In this document: one piece after another, positions 22,673 through 33,214 of the stretch
Position numbering within the stretch: position 1 is the stretch's first letter
Layout: every line of letters begins with the position of its first letter
Assembly: GCA_028095005.1 (NCBI GenBank)
Contig: CM051461.1
Location: 46,302,812-46,366,811 of the forward strand
Direction: 5' to 3'
Source: Rhynchospora pubera
Taxonomy: Eukaryota; Streptophyta; Magnoliopsida; Poales; Cyperaceae
DNA length: 64,000 nucleotides
The notes under the pieces: model-generated
The model's database searches: none
What the model saw: only the letters and a program-made list of their open reading frames with translations
Told to the model about the DNA's origin: nothing
Made by a program: the position numbers and the translations under genes

Positions 22673-25600
22673 CTGCTTCTCCTTTGGGTCCTTTGATCTG
22701 TACTCCTAGGCCCGACCCCCGTTCAGAGGCGGCGCCATCGACATGAACATGCCACAAAGCTTCCTGATCCCTTTTTTCTGTCCTTCCTGTGCTTTCAACC
22801 ACAAAGTCTGCCAACACTTGTCCCTTGTATGCTGCTTTAGGTAAAAAGGAAATGTCGAATTCTGATAACTCCACTGCCCACTTTAAGAGTCGTCCCGATA
22901 CATCAAGATTACCCAAAGCCTTTTTCAGGGGAAGATCGCTGATCACTTTGATGGGATGTGCCTGAAAATACGGGCGCAGTTTTCTGGCTGCAATGAGTAC
23001 GGCGAAGGCGCCTTTCTCAACTGTTGAATACCTTTCTTCTGCATCACGCAGTATCTTGGACACGAAGTATACAGGTTTTTGCACTCCGTCTTCCTCTCGA
23101 ATCAACGCCGCACTTACTGCGACCGCGGAAGCGCTAACATATAGGTATAAAGTTTCTCCCTTGGTTGGCCTGCTGATGATCGGTGGATTGGATAGGTAAG
23201 TCTTGATCTGTTCGAATGCCTCCTGACATTGCGAGGTCCATTCGAACTTTTTGGTCTTCTTGATGGTCTGGAAGAAAGGTTTGCAGACCTCTCCCGAACG
23301 CGCTATGAATCTATTTAGCGCAGCTATTCGCCCTGTAAGTTCTTGCACTTCTTTTACAGTTTTGGGAGCTTCCATGTCGATGATGGCCCGGCATTTGCTA
23401 GGGTGCACCTCAATGCCTCTTTCGGACACAATGTAACCTAAAAATTTCCCACTAGACAAGCAAAAGAAACTCTTTTTTGGATTGAGGCGCATGCCGACGT
23501 CTCTCATTTTTTGGAATATCATGTTGAGGTGCTGTACATGCTCTTGGCCAGTACAACTCTTAACGACCATGTCGTCGATGTATGCCTCGATGATTCCTCC
23601 CAACTCATTTTTAAAAACCTTGTTCACCATTTGTTGATATTCAGCTCCTGCATTCTTGAGACCGAAGGGCATAACTCTATAGCAAAATAATCCTTGCTCG
23701 GTTACGAAACTTGTTTTCTCTTCATCATCAGGGTGCATTTGTATCTGATTGTATCCGGAATAAGCATCCATAAAGCTGAGGTATTTAAAGCCCGCAGTAC
23801 AGTCGATCATGGCATCGATGCTTGGTAATGGAAAGGGCTTTATGGGACATGCCTTATTTAAATCAGTATAGTCGATACACATGCGCCATTTTCCATTGGA
23901 TTTGCGCACCAAGACCGGATTTGCTAACCAACGGGGGTACTCCACTTCCCTGATGGCTCCTGCCTTAAGTAATCGATCAACCTCGTCCTGTACCGCCTTC
24001 CTCCTTTCCAGGCCTAACTTGCGCTTCCTTTGCTGAACTGGACGCGCTTCTTCATATGTATCAATGCGGTGCTCTGCGATGGCTCTGCTGATGCCTGGCA
24101 TCATGTCGTCCTCGTTGGCAAAGATGTCTTTATTGGCAATCAAGCATTCTCTTACCATGTTTCGGTCTATCGCAGGTAACAAAGTGCCAAGTTGGGTTAC
24201 TTGTCCATCTCGTAACATGACTGGTTCTGTATCTTCCATGGCTTCTGTTAACAGGGTTTTTGGTGGTTCTTTGCTGAGTGCGCCTAGACTGTCTACAAAT
24301 TCTTGGCTTTTCCTAGAGCGCTCGATGTGAGCAATTTGGGGTGCCATGGTGATTCGGTAACATTCCTTGGCCACCTGTTGTTCTCCTCTCACTATACCCA
24401 CCCCTTGTGGGGTTGGGAATTTAATCATCAAGTGCGGAGTGGATGCAACTGCTCCGATGCTGTTAAGGGAAGTGCGTCCCAAAATGGCATTATAGGCAGA
24501 TGGAGCGTCCACCACGATGAAGCGGACGCTAGAGATCACCGTTTGGGGTGCGTCTCCGAACAAGACATCTAGGTCGATGGTCCCCAAAGGTTTCAACTTG
24601 TCACCGGTAAAACCAACAAGTGATGTTGTCATCGGTTGCAAAGGATACTTTCCGAGGCCCATTCTTTTGAGAGCATCAAAGTACATCACATCGGCAGAAC
24701 TGCCTGTATCAACGAGAATTCGCTTTACCCGAATACCATTAATTCGGAGCATTAAGATGATGGCATCGTCGTGTGGCAACTGGATACCATCATAATCATG
24801 TGGACCAAACGAGATGACCTGGGTAGATTCTAGTCTATGCTCGATTTGGAAGATGTGAAAAGGTGGCTGCCTCCGGGGGTTATCAGTTGCTTTACCCTCA
24901 ATGAACATCACTGGTGGAGGGGACGTGCGTTGTTGTCTGTCAGATGTGATTGCCTGGGGTCGCGGGTTACTGGGATGCTCAATGCGACGATCGTCTGTGT
25001 GGGTCTCGACTTCGTGAAGATGTTGCATTTTCCGTTTACCCCTATCGTCTTTTGCCAGGAAATGTTCAAGAATGTTTGTCTGGCGCACTAGCCTTTCAAT
25101 TTCTTCTTTGAGCTTGAGGCAATCCTTGGTGCGATGTCCGCTACTGCCATGATATTCACAGTAGCTATTTCTGTCGAAAACTTCGGTTCTGGTAATGGGT
25201 GGTGCCCTTCTCATCTCTTTGTTATGCTTGATTTTATCATACACACGATCCTGAGACTCGGTTGTGACGTGGTACATTTTATAGTACGGTGCATTGTCCT
25301 CTGCGGAGTTAGCACGACGACCACGGTTTCGTCTAGAGGGCTTGGTCTCTCGACGCCGAGGGCGTGGAGATCGACTACGCTGACGATCTCGGGGTGGACT
25401 TGGGCGCTGTGGCTGTCTGGGGGACGTACTTTGTCTGTTGCTTGGCATAGCAAAGGTGTTGGGATGATAGCCTTGGATGGCCGCGATGTGCTCTTCTGCG
25501 CGAATAAGGTGTTCCGCTCGTTCCCTAAATGCAGCGAAATCAGAGAACTTCTCCGTCATGGCTGCCCACTGAACAGGTCCTTCCAGCAACCCACGCTGCA

Positions 25601-26855
25601 CAGCTAACAATGCCATGTCTTCCCGATAATCTCCGCACTTGTTGGCTTCGATGGAAAATCGATCGAGATAATCTCGAGTGTGCTCAGAGGGGCGCTGTCG
25701 AACACTCATGAGGTCCATGCATGTTTTGGGGGGTGCTCGAACGCTGGCAAACCTTTTAAGAAACTTATCGGTAAGGTCTCTGTAGCTGGACACCGAGCCA
25801 GGAGGAAGTTGCGCATACCACTCCCAAGCAACTCCCTCTAATCGTGTAGGGAAAACGAGACACATGGTTCGTTCAGATGCTCCAGTGATGAGCATAGACT
25901 CCCGGAAGGTGTTAACAAAGGCTCGAGCATCATGAGCTGGATAAGCAGGGTACTTATCAAGGCTGGCAAAATCCTTGAGACGAAGGGCCTTTCCTTTGTA
26001 TAAGTGTCGAGCCAAGGCTCCACGAGGAGGCGAAGGACTACCATGTCGCTTCCAGGGGATTTTACGCAAACGGTGAGTACGCGGTCTGGATCTCCCGTCG
26101 CTAGTGTCACTTGTTGGAGAAAAACTTGGAGACGAGGATCTAGCTGAAGTGCTGTAACGACCGCGACGCCTCCTTAAAGGCGACTTGCGGAAAGATAGTT
26201 CGCTCGAACTATGAGTATCGTATTCCGAAGATGGTGATCGTCTTCTGGACCGCCGTGAACGAGATTTGGAGCGACCTTTGGTGTGAGAACGAGAATGATT
26301 AGGGATGTTAGTATATTGGGAGCGCCTGTGAGACGGCTGCGGTCTGTAGTCATCACTGTGTAAAGCTAGTTCCTCTCTCTCTGACTGTCGGGTGTATGTT
26401 TGATTGGATGGTTGGGTTGGTACACCTGACTGATTGGCAGGGAATATTGGATGTTGGTAAGGGTATTGTTGAGGGGGAGGTGGGATGATAACTGGGGGTT
26501 GGTACGGTGGATCGCGGGGAGCCTGAAACTGCTGAGAAAAGGGTGGTTGTGGTTGATGGTTGTGGCTGCTGTGAACGGAAGAAGGTGTAAGGGAAGGCAT
26601 TGTAGAAGGAAGGACGTGTGGTGGTGGTTGATAATTGCGCATGTCTGGTGGAGTAATGTTGGAGATGGTAGGGGGGTTGTGTCTTGGGGCTAAGGAAATG
26701 CTAACGGATTGATCGGAAGTTTGCTCCGTTCCTGGAGGTGGAGGCTGTGGGGTCGTTGCTGGAGTATTGAAGGTTGCGGTGCTAGTTGCCATGGTTTTTG
26801 TGGATGGTGTACTAAAGTCTAACTTTTTGGGATGAATATTCCTACTCCCTTTCAT
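22659..26855 (-). CDS. Gag-protease-RT-RNase H polyprotein of the Tat element
   Basis: An uninterrupted frame of 1,398 residues from the ATG at 26855, about 70 bp after the primer binding site. The N-terminal 290 residues are Pro/Ser/Arg-rich. The Gag core spans about 290-460 (AWEWYAQLP, FLKRF, DYLDRF). A variant zinc knuckle C566-x2-H569-x4-H574-x4-C579 follows. The aspartic protease has DTGSS at 716-720. Reverse transcriptase has FMDAYSGYNQI at 1028 and YIDD at 1092-1095, both catalytic sites intact. The first RNase H (about 1235-1340) has lost its usual leading Asp (LYVSASA), as is common in Tat elements where a second RNase H takes over. That second domain starts at WHVHVDGAA (about 1368) and is cut off by a frame break after 1398. 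Gag would form the particle; protease would process the polyprotein. Confidence 0.95.
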   Translation of the reverse strand: MKGSRNIHPKKLDFSTPSTKTMATSTATFNTPATTPQPPPPGTEQTSDQSVSISLAPRHNPPTISNITPPDMRNYQPPPHVLPSTMPSLTPSSVHSSHNHQPQPPFSQQFQAPRDPPYQPPVIIPPPPQQYPYQHPIFPANQSGVPTQPSNQTYTRQSEREELALHSDDYRPQPSHRRSQYTNIPNHSRSHTKGRSKSRSRRSRRRSPSSEYDTHSSSELSFRKSPLRRRRGRYSTSARSSSPSFSPTSDTSDGRSRPRTHRLRKIPWKRHGSPSPPRGALARHLYKGKALRLKDFASLDKYPAYPAHDARAFVNTFRESMLITGASERTMCLVFPTRLEGVAWEWYAQLPPGSVSSYRDLTDKFLKRFASVRAPPKTCMDLMSVRQRPSEHTRDYLDRFSIEANKCGDYREDMALLAVQRGLLEGPVQWAAMTEKFSDFAAFRERAEHLIRAEEHIAAIQGYHPNTFAMPSNRQSTSPRQPQRPSPPRDRQRSRSPRPRRRETKPSRRNRGRRANSAEDNAPYYKMYHVTTESQDRVYDKIKHNKEMRRAPPITRTEVFDRNSYCEYHGSSGHRTKDCLKLKEEIERLVRQTNILEHFLAKDDRGKRKMQHLHEVETHTDDRRIEHPSNPRPQAITSDRQQRTSPPPVMFIEGKATDNPRRQPPFHIFQIEHRLESTQVISFGPHDYDGIQLPHDDAIILMLRINGIRVKRILVDTGSSADVMYFDALKRMGLGKYPLQPMTTSLVGFTGDKLKPLGTIDLDVLFGDAPQTVISSVRFIVVDAPSAYNAILGRTSLNSIGAVASTPHLMIKFPTPQGVGIVRGEQQVAKECYRITMAPQIAHIERSRKSQEFVDSLGALSKEPPKTLLTEAMEDTEPVMLRDGQVTQLGTLLPAIDRNMVRECLIANKDIFANEDDMMPGISRAIAEHRIDTYEEARPVQQRKRKLGLERRKAVQDEVDRLLKAGAIREVEYPRWLANPVLVRKSNGKWRMCIDYTDLNKACPIKPFPLPSIDAMIDCTAGFKYLSFMDAYSGYNQIQMHPDDEEKTSFVTEQGLFCYRVMPFGLKNAGAEYQQMVNKVFKNELGGIIEAYIDDMVVKSCTGQEHVQHLNMIFQKMRDVGMRLNPKKSFFCLSSGKFLGYIVSERGIEVHPSKCRAIIDMEAPKTVKEVQELTGRIAALNRFIARSGEVCKPFFQTIKKTKKFEWTSQCQEAFEQIKTYLSNPPIISRPTKGETLYLYVSASAVAVSAALIREEDGVQKPVYFVSKILRDAEERYSTVEKGAFAVLIAARKLRPYFQAHPIKVISDLPLKKALGNLDVSGRLLKWAVELSEFDISFLPKAAYKGQVLADFVVESTGRTEKRDQEALWHVHVDGAASERGSGLGVQIKGPKGEAVEYG

Positions 26856-26925
26856 GCGAATTGGAGCTCAAACAATAAGAAAAAAGTCGTATTTCTCGAT
26901 TGTTAGGATGAGCTCTTTGTAATTT

Positions 26926-26938
26926 ACGGTGGGCGCCA
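26926..26938 (-). other. primer binding site
   Basis: TGGCGCCCACCGT begins two bases after the LTR end on the minus strand. TGGCGCC at this position is typical of a tRNA primer site of plant gypsy elements. I could not decide which tRNA. It confirms the right LTR as the 5' LTR. Confidence 0.7.
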
Positions 26939-26940
26939 GT

Positions 26941-27531
26941 TGATAACATACAATCTAGCTCATAGATCTCAACAAAGAGTTTAGATAAAGAAGAATGGGA
27001 AATAGGAAATTTATCTCTCTTTTAATTAATTTAGTACATGGTATTTCTTAGTTTATGAAATGTCTAACCCCCCTTCCCTATAGAGGGGGGTTCCTATTTA
27101 TAGTCGTCTGGTGGTCCCCCATCGCACCGGATCTTTTGTGGCCTCCTCGTGTTCGCGTCTTCCTTATTCAACTGCGACATGAAGGTCGCTGTAACCTCCT
27201 TCAACCCCTGCACCTTCCGTTCTCGCCTATGACCAACGTCCCTTCAGGCGAGGCTGAGTGCGAGGTTGAGTCGAGGCTCTTCGAACGACTATCGCCCGAA
27301 AGTCACATAACATCTCGTGACCGTTACGAAAGGGGACATCTGTGCTCAGAAACCGTTTTCTCCTGAGGGCCCACTAGTAAAGGCGCCTTTTAACGGTTCC
27401 TGACCCCACTTCTGAGCGCAACGACCTCGGGCCCACTCGCATCATAACGGCTCGTGGGCTCCTCTCTCTAAAAAGGTTTTACACAAGGCTTTTCGTAATT
27501 ATTAGGCCCGTATCCGGATCTGACCATATCA
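26941..27531 (-). repeat. right LTR (5' LTR in coding sense), 591 bp
   Basis: Starts TGATAACA and ends CATATCA on the plus strand. Differences from the left LTR are single changes near its start, at CTCGC, at TTAGG and at CCGGAT, plus two adjacent changes in AAGGTT. It is followed by the GCAAC duplication and the rest of the MITE. Confidence 0.95.
27096..27102 (-). promoter_or_regulatory. LTR promoter TATA box
   Basis: CTATAAATAGG on the minus strand in the 5' LTR. It should start the gag-pol transcript about 30 bp further on, near 27068. The same motif is in the other LTR at 14551-14557. A short GGGGGG/CCCCCC inverted pair follows directly. Confidence 0.65.
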
Positions 27532-29069
27532 GCAACTTTCTCAAATTCCCCAAATTCCTAAGCGATCAAAACGGCCCTTTGTAACTTTTTTCATATTTTC
27601 AATAGACATTTAGGTGACCCGAATGCTTACCATATTAAGAATCTATTCTTTTATTTAAAAAAAAAAATAAAAGAGGTGTGAACGGGGAGCAAATGCAGTG
27701 CATCTGCAGACTGCAGTTCTGCACAGTCATGTTTGCAAGATGAAGTGTACTCACCTGCCTCAAACTATTGTGTTGTAAACCTTACATCAAATATCAATCA
27801 CCGACTCGGTACATAAAAGACTGCTTTGAAAGTACATCAAACAGATAACAACTCAAAGACTTGTTCCCCATTTACAAACCAAGGGTAGCCACGTGTCACC
27901 ACGTGAAAGGTCAGTGCCCAAGAGCAGTTGAAGTAATAGCGCTTTACGCTAAAGATAATTTGTTAGAATTAACTAATTTTGTCATTAGTCATCTGATGTT
28001 GACAGCCATCCATGTTCTAATAAAGTAGTTAATATGTTAACTTGTATATGGTTGCTAACGATTGTTTAAGCGTGTCGCAAATTATTGGCAATGGATATTC
28101 GACAGAATCATTTTATTTGAATTTTTTTTTTACTAAGGATTGTTTCGTGGATCAGAACGCACTGTCAAGCCCCAATTACAGTTTTCATGGGGGGCAAATT
28201 TACAAATGTCAAATTTTATAAAGTGACTTGATTTTGAGGATCTTATTAGTCCGGAAATGGATAGGAACAACATTTGAAAGCAAACAATATTTTAATAAGA
28301 AGACGTAAAATTTTGAAGTGGTTTTATGTTTTTAATTTATATAATGGTAATTATCATTTCACAAACTACTATTATTTATTCATGATGTAATAACTGTTAG
28401 ACATAAAGTTAGAAGACTTTGATTTTTTTTTTTTTTACATTTCTCCAAAAATTGCATAGACAAGAGTAGTATGGTAAATCTTTTTCTTTTCTTTTCTTTT
28501 CTTTTGGAGAAAATTATTTAAAAAAGACTTGTATGAAATAACTTAGGTACACTAAAGATCTTAAAAATAATACATTCTCCTTTACTATGTTTTTTCTACA
28601 TTAATTTTTCACGTGACTTGTAATGTTTTTCTCAAAATCTTAGAATAGCATAAAACTTTAGTCAAAAAAATATAAATTTCGATTTGGTATTAGATTTCAA
28701 TATGCAAATCACATTGAAAGGTTTTGATTAATCGTTTGAGGCTTGATCAAAGAAAAGATGCATTGGACGAAACCCGTCTGTACAATATATCAGACTTTAG
28801 CCTTCCTATGTTTTAGCAAGCCTAAAGTCCAATAAATTGCATTGAAGGGGTTTGTTCAATGCGCTCGTTCTTGAATTTTGAATCTCAAACAATCGATCCA
28901 AATCATTCTATTTGATCTCCACATTGAAATCTAGCATGAAATCAAACTTTATTTATTTATTTTTAAATTTTAGTATTTTTTTCCGATATTTAGAAAATCA
29001 TTAATCTCAAAAACACATACACCATTTAAAATAATGATTTTTTTTTTAAAAAAAAGCAAAAAAAGTTTA

Positions 29070-29917
29070 GAAAAATCTGAAACTTTTGAAACTTGATTTT
29101 GTGTTAGATACTTAGATTTCAATATGAAGATCATATTGAATGATTTCAATTGGTCGTTTAATTTTCAAGCATTGAAATTCGAGAACATGTGCAATGGATG
29201 GAACCTTTCGTCTAATGTATATGACTTTGGCCTTTGTCTTTATTTTTAACATTTCAACCAAAATTGCTCGCATATTTGCATCGGAACTTAGGTTTTGCCA
29301 AAGTCTAAACATATGTCATTTCAGATGGAAAATTACAAGCACCTCCTCTCCATTCTAAGGCGCAAAAAAACTGTTGTAATTCGTATGTTAAAATCAGGCA
29401 AATATATATAAATATATAAAAGATCCAAAACAATATCTCGCTTAATTCGCCGTCTTTTTCTATTCATGCCGTCAAGATTAGGACGTTTTTAACCAAAAAA
29501 AAAAAAAAAAAAGATAGAGATCATCATAATTATTGTAGCACCCATTCGCTTGCAATTTATTTCAATAATACCTCATATTTCAGAAGGGGAGAATTAACAA
29601 AATAAAACCAACCCAGAGGTACTTGAGATTTTTTTTTTATATATAAAAAAAAAGAAGGGGTTTCGGTGTATCACTCTATATATGACTTTGAGGGACAATA
29701 CCACCAAAAACGCGAAACAGAATAATCTGCATAATGAAAATGATTGTAATTCCTTGAAAATCTATAATTTGAGAATTATATATGACAATAAAACAAATTA
29801 CTTAAACTACGCCATATTAGTCGAAACATCTTGCATGAAGAATGTTGAATGTATTGGCCAGTAGGTATATACCTCCAATTGTAACGTGCACTGAGTGATC
29901 TTATCTTTAATAATTAA
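29070..29917. other. unique part of copy B, no gene seen
   Basis: AT-rich sequence with an A run at 29495-29511 and a T/A-rich stretch at 29631-29652. Short frames on both strands carry no motif. Confidence 0.5.
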
Positions 29918-30007
29918 CTAGAGGGGCTAAGAGGGGCTAATCGAGCTTCGCTCGATATTTGAATTTCAAATAAGTATAAAATATGTTATCATTTTAAATT
30001 TGTAAAG

Positions 30008-30118
30008 TTAAATAAATACAACCATCGAACGCGTTACTTCCATCGGCGTCTTCACCTCCGCGCCAACAGCGTCGGCGCCGTCGGAGCGCCACTGAACACG
30101 GTGCTCTGCCATGTTCAT
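30008..30118 (-). pseudogene. GC-rich open frame in the Helitron, possible captured gene piece
   Basis: A 36-codon frame (MNMAEHRVQWRSDGADAV at its start) in a GC-rich island within an AT-rich element. Base composition unlike its surroundings suggests a captured 5' gene fragment. I do not recognise the source. Confidence 0.35.
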
Positions 30119-30652
30119 CGCTCAAAATTTAATTATTCGGTGTTTACTGTTAATTTTTTTTTCAGATTTGTTTATTTAAAAAATTTACGGTCAAAATGAC
30201 TAATGCCATCACAATCATCATTTATTCATTTGCACCATATTCCGCCAAAGTAATCACTCTTTTAATTTTTTTAAGGACATAGTTGAAATTATAAGTTTCC
30301 TATTACATAAAAGAGGTCTTTGACACAGTGATGATTTGATGAGATCCAAAATTGCACTAAAAGGTTCGAAAATCCATCCTAAACCTTATTAAATTAGAAA
30401 ATGCTACTTTTATCTTATAAATCATCTCTATCCAAATTCAATATTTTGTATTGATTAAATTGCCCTCTCCTCTCTCATCTCCCTCCGCTCCCAATTAAAT
30501 TCAGATTTTTTATAAAACATAGTTTGTAATTTTCTAACAAATTTTCTAATAAAATAAGAAGGGGGAGAATAAAGGACCTTAGTGCCAGGAGCAACACGTT
30601 GGAGTTCCATCAGACCTTCAATCCCTTTGAAATCGTCAGTAAACTAACTTCC

Positions 30653-30991
30653 TCATATGAGGTCTTGAATCATTTTGATTTTCTCTTGAATCCACGAAAG
30701 AGAAGGAGATGGAGAGGAAGGAGGAGGGGAGCACAAAGGAGCAGCTGAGGGTGCGACAAAGTCGGTGGAGGAGGTGTTGGAGGAGAGGGTTATGGGTGAG
30801 GTGCGGCGGAGACGTGCAGAGAAGGCGATGTGATATCTTTTTCTTTTAGACACGATGGACCATGATGGGAAGGAACGCAACATAAAACAAAATATGTTGT
30901 GCAATGAATTAATTTTATGATGATGAATCGGGTGACTTTTTTTCACTATGATACTCGCCACACCAAGGTTTATACATACGACGTTCCACAA
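30653..30991 (-). pseudogene. 112-codon frame in the Helitron, possible captured gene piece
   Basis: The second half is Ser/Pro-rich and resembles plant leader or transit-like sequence; the first half is His/Ile-rich. Downstream on the same strand (about 30580-30625) a frame encodes GLMELQRVAPGTKV and is followed by AAG|GT, which could be an exon end. The start codon and the source gene are both unknown. It may be captured and non-functional. Confidence 0.3.
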
Positions 30992-31839
30992 ACCGAAAAA
31001 ATTTTCATCCCAAATTGTACGTTGATTCCCGTGTATGTCTAAAGTTAAACCGTGCTAAAATCGACACCCACGCATCTTTATTTATAAATAAAATACTGAT
31101 TAATTAATAGACCGTACTTCAAACTTTTTTTTTGTGAACTATAAACTTCCAATTGGAATTATTGAAGGACCTGGCATGTGAATCTATTAGCCATCCCAAA
31201 AATTCATATCCTTAACATTATTCACAAAATTTAAGAACAATAAAATGTACATTTGTCTAATTGTTTCAAGACAGATTTGTTAGTCAGGGAACACTTAAGG
31301 ATTGACCAAAAAAAAAAAGGATTGAGCAATATGCCATTATGGACTATTCCGGTGCTATACTTTTAGGATTTTGTAAATACCACAACTTCTTTTTTAGTAT
31401 CGATTTTAATTTTTTTTTTCCAATTCAAATGTCGGAACAAACTATTGATTTTGTTTAATTTTACAAAGAAATACATTGCCATAAAGTTTTATAATTTTTC
31501 AATTTTAACGATCCTAGATCAAGAGGTCAAAAAAGAAATTGTAGTTATTATTATAGATTAATTATAATACATTCATTTACGACATTTTAATCTAGTAGAA
31601 AATAAACTTCAAAAATAAAAAAATTTTATGTTAATATATAACTTATTAAATTGAATAAGATTAACGATTTGAAAATTAAATTTTATATTTCGAAGTATAA
31701 ATCAAAAAGTAAAGTTGTGGCATGCCTACAAGTGAGATATCCGAACTGTCCTCTTTATTTATTTTGCCAATATACGCATACTTATTTGTCATTTCTAAAA
31801 AGTTACCCCCCCCCCCAAAAAAAAAAAGTTCGACGAGAT

Positions 31840-33214
31840 TTAGGGTTGAGGACTGAGCAGAAGTAATAATTGCAATTTGTAGTTTTACCATCGCTTGAAC
31901 ATAATGAATGTATAATACAGATAAGATGAACAATTAAATAACCAAAATGAACACATAGAAACAAATAAATTATATACAAATAAGTTGAAAATGCATATAA
32001 AAATTTGAACAACAATATAACAAATAAAATCTAACTCATAATTGAATAAAGTGGACACACAGTAAATAAACTGAATAGATAAATGAATAAAGTGAACAAA
32101 TACAAACACGATGGCACGAAATGGTACGTAGAGAGATGGTAGATAGTAATTCCGAACTAATAGGAGAAGTATAGTATTTTTTCCATTAATAAACTACTTA
32201 ACTACTTATATTGATGTACACAGAAAATGTATCAGAATATTTCCAATAAATATATTTCTATATTTAAATTAATCTATGTATTCACATGAATGTGTGAATG
32301 CGGATTTGGATTTTGAATTGTCAAAATAATGTGAGTATTCGAATTGTTTCGATCTGAAACAAACATGAGCTCATGAGCATTCATGAGATAATGGAGATAT
32401 ATATGTACTTTTCTTTTTTGCAATACATGTATCAAATACGTTCTGTTAGCACCCACTTATCATAATTCCTTAAATAATATCAAGCATACATGTTCCTAAA
32501 TAATGGCAATTTTTTAATTAACAAAGATGGATTGTGTTTCCATTTTAGGGTTAGAATACGGTCTAACGACATAATTCATAGAAGCTTCTAATGACATGTT
32601 CCTTTCCATTTCCACAGACTCTTTAGACAGTTGACTGATTAGATTCATGTACTTTTCTCCTTGCCTCACGCCAGTACGCTCGTCATTCATTTGGTTAAAC
32701 TAAGTGACAAATTTTGCTTAACTACCCTAATACTTGTTAATTTGTGTTTTAATTGAAGAATTTAATTTCGCAATGGCCATTAGCCCATCAAATCAAATCA
32801 GCCTAGCCGCAATTCACAATTCCCGGTTTCCAGATGTCAACTTTGTTACCTGTCTAGTTTCTCTTTTTTTTTAAAAAAAAAAGTAAAATTGGGTGTACGT
32901 ATACCCCTCTAATCTTTTAACTTGATATTTGTCCCTCAAATCATGTCTATCAGGGATATTTACCCTTATAGTTTTATTCCTTTTTACATGAGAGAGAGAA
33001 CACAAGCAATGAAGTATAGCAACATTATGATTCCTCTCTGAGTTTTACCTCTGCATAGAATGTATTCAGCACAAAAATCTACAAAAACCGTAAAATATTA
33101 TCGTTCCTTGAACTAATGGTGTACGGTTTCCGTACTTGATTTTCAACCAGAATAAGCCCTAAAATTGTGTTCAAATACTTGTGTTTTTACTTGTTTTCTT
33201 TTAAATTGTGCTAA
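31840..33214. other. intergenic, no gene seen
   Basis: AT-rich. Frames at 31803-32109 on the minus strand are low-complexity. The right flank of the duplication starts here. Confidence 0.5.

Larger units (their letters stand above)
14396..27531 (-). mobile_element. Ty3/gypsy LTR retrotransposon of the Tat lineage, 13,136 bp
   Basis: Two 591-bp LTRs (TG...CA) enclose 11,954 bp and are flanked by a perfect 5-bp duplication GCAAC (14391-14395, 27532-27536). Sense coding runs on the minus strand: gag-protease-RT-RNase H, then a second RNase H and integrase. Order RT-RNase H-integrase makes it Ty3/gypsy. The extra archaeal-type RNase H, the antisense gene between integrase and the 3' LTR, and the tandem repeat in the same region are Tat-lineage traits. 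The LTRs differ at 6 of 591 sites, so the insertion is young. Sense pol is broken twice. It could move only with proteins from a relative, and its own antisense gene is still open. Confidence 0.95.
14270..27577. mobile_element. Tourist-like MITE split by the LTR element
   Basis: The MITE parts are 14270-14395 and 27537-27577, about 167 bp in total. It starts GGGGCTGTTTGGAT and ends GATCAAAACGGCCC, inverted ends also seen in the 35305-35666 copy, with which it shares a central stretch (AAACAATCCAAACTCTTCAT). Comparison with copy A (8841-8860) shows an empty site and a 3-bp TTT duplication (14267-14269 and 27578-27580). The LTR retrotransposon inserted into it later. A 3-bp duplication with GGG ends suggests PIF/Harbinger; the superfamily is tentative. 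Confidence 0.85.
29918..31099 (-). mobile_element. non-autonomous Helitron of the same family, 1,182 bp
   Basis: On the minus strand it starts TCAGTATTTTATTTATAAAT after an A (31099) and ends with the CGAGCGAAGCTCG hairpin and CTAG before a T (29918). Both ends match the 9559-12481 element, including CGTGGGTGTCG about 25-30 bases from the 5' end. The stretch after the hairpin is duplicated here (TTAGCCCCTC twice). No Rep/helicase is present. GC-rich internal stretches look like captured host sequence. Confidence 0.88.
13559..31839. repeat. tandem segmental duplication, copy B
   Basis: This is the second copy of the unit starting at 8130, expanded by a MITE plus LTR retrotransposon (14270-27577) and a Helitron (29918-31099). 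Without inserts it is about 3.8 kb. It ends at CGACGAGAT (31831-31839), the same sequence that forms the copy A end at 13551-13559. The stretch 29070-31613 has no counterpart in copy A. The paired CACGTG boxes recur at 27890 and 27900. Confidence 0.85.

Noticed and set aside
21200..26855. Plus-strand frames of 60-157 codons opposite gag-pol
   Set aside because: Shadows of the minus-strand coding sequence; none has a domain, unlike the antisense gene at 15746-18772.
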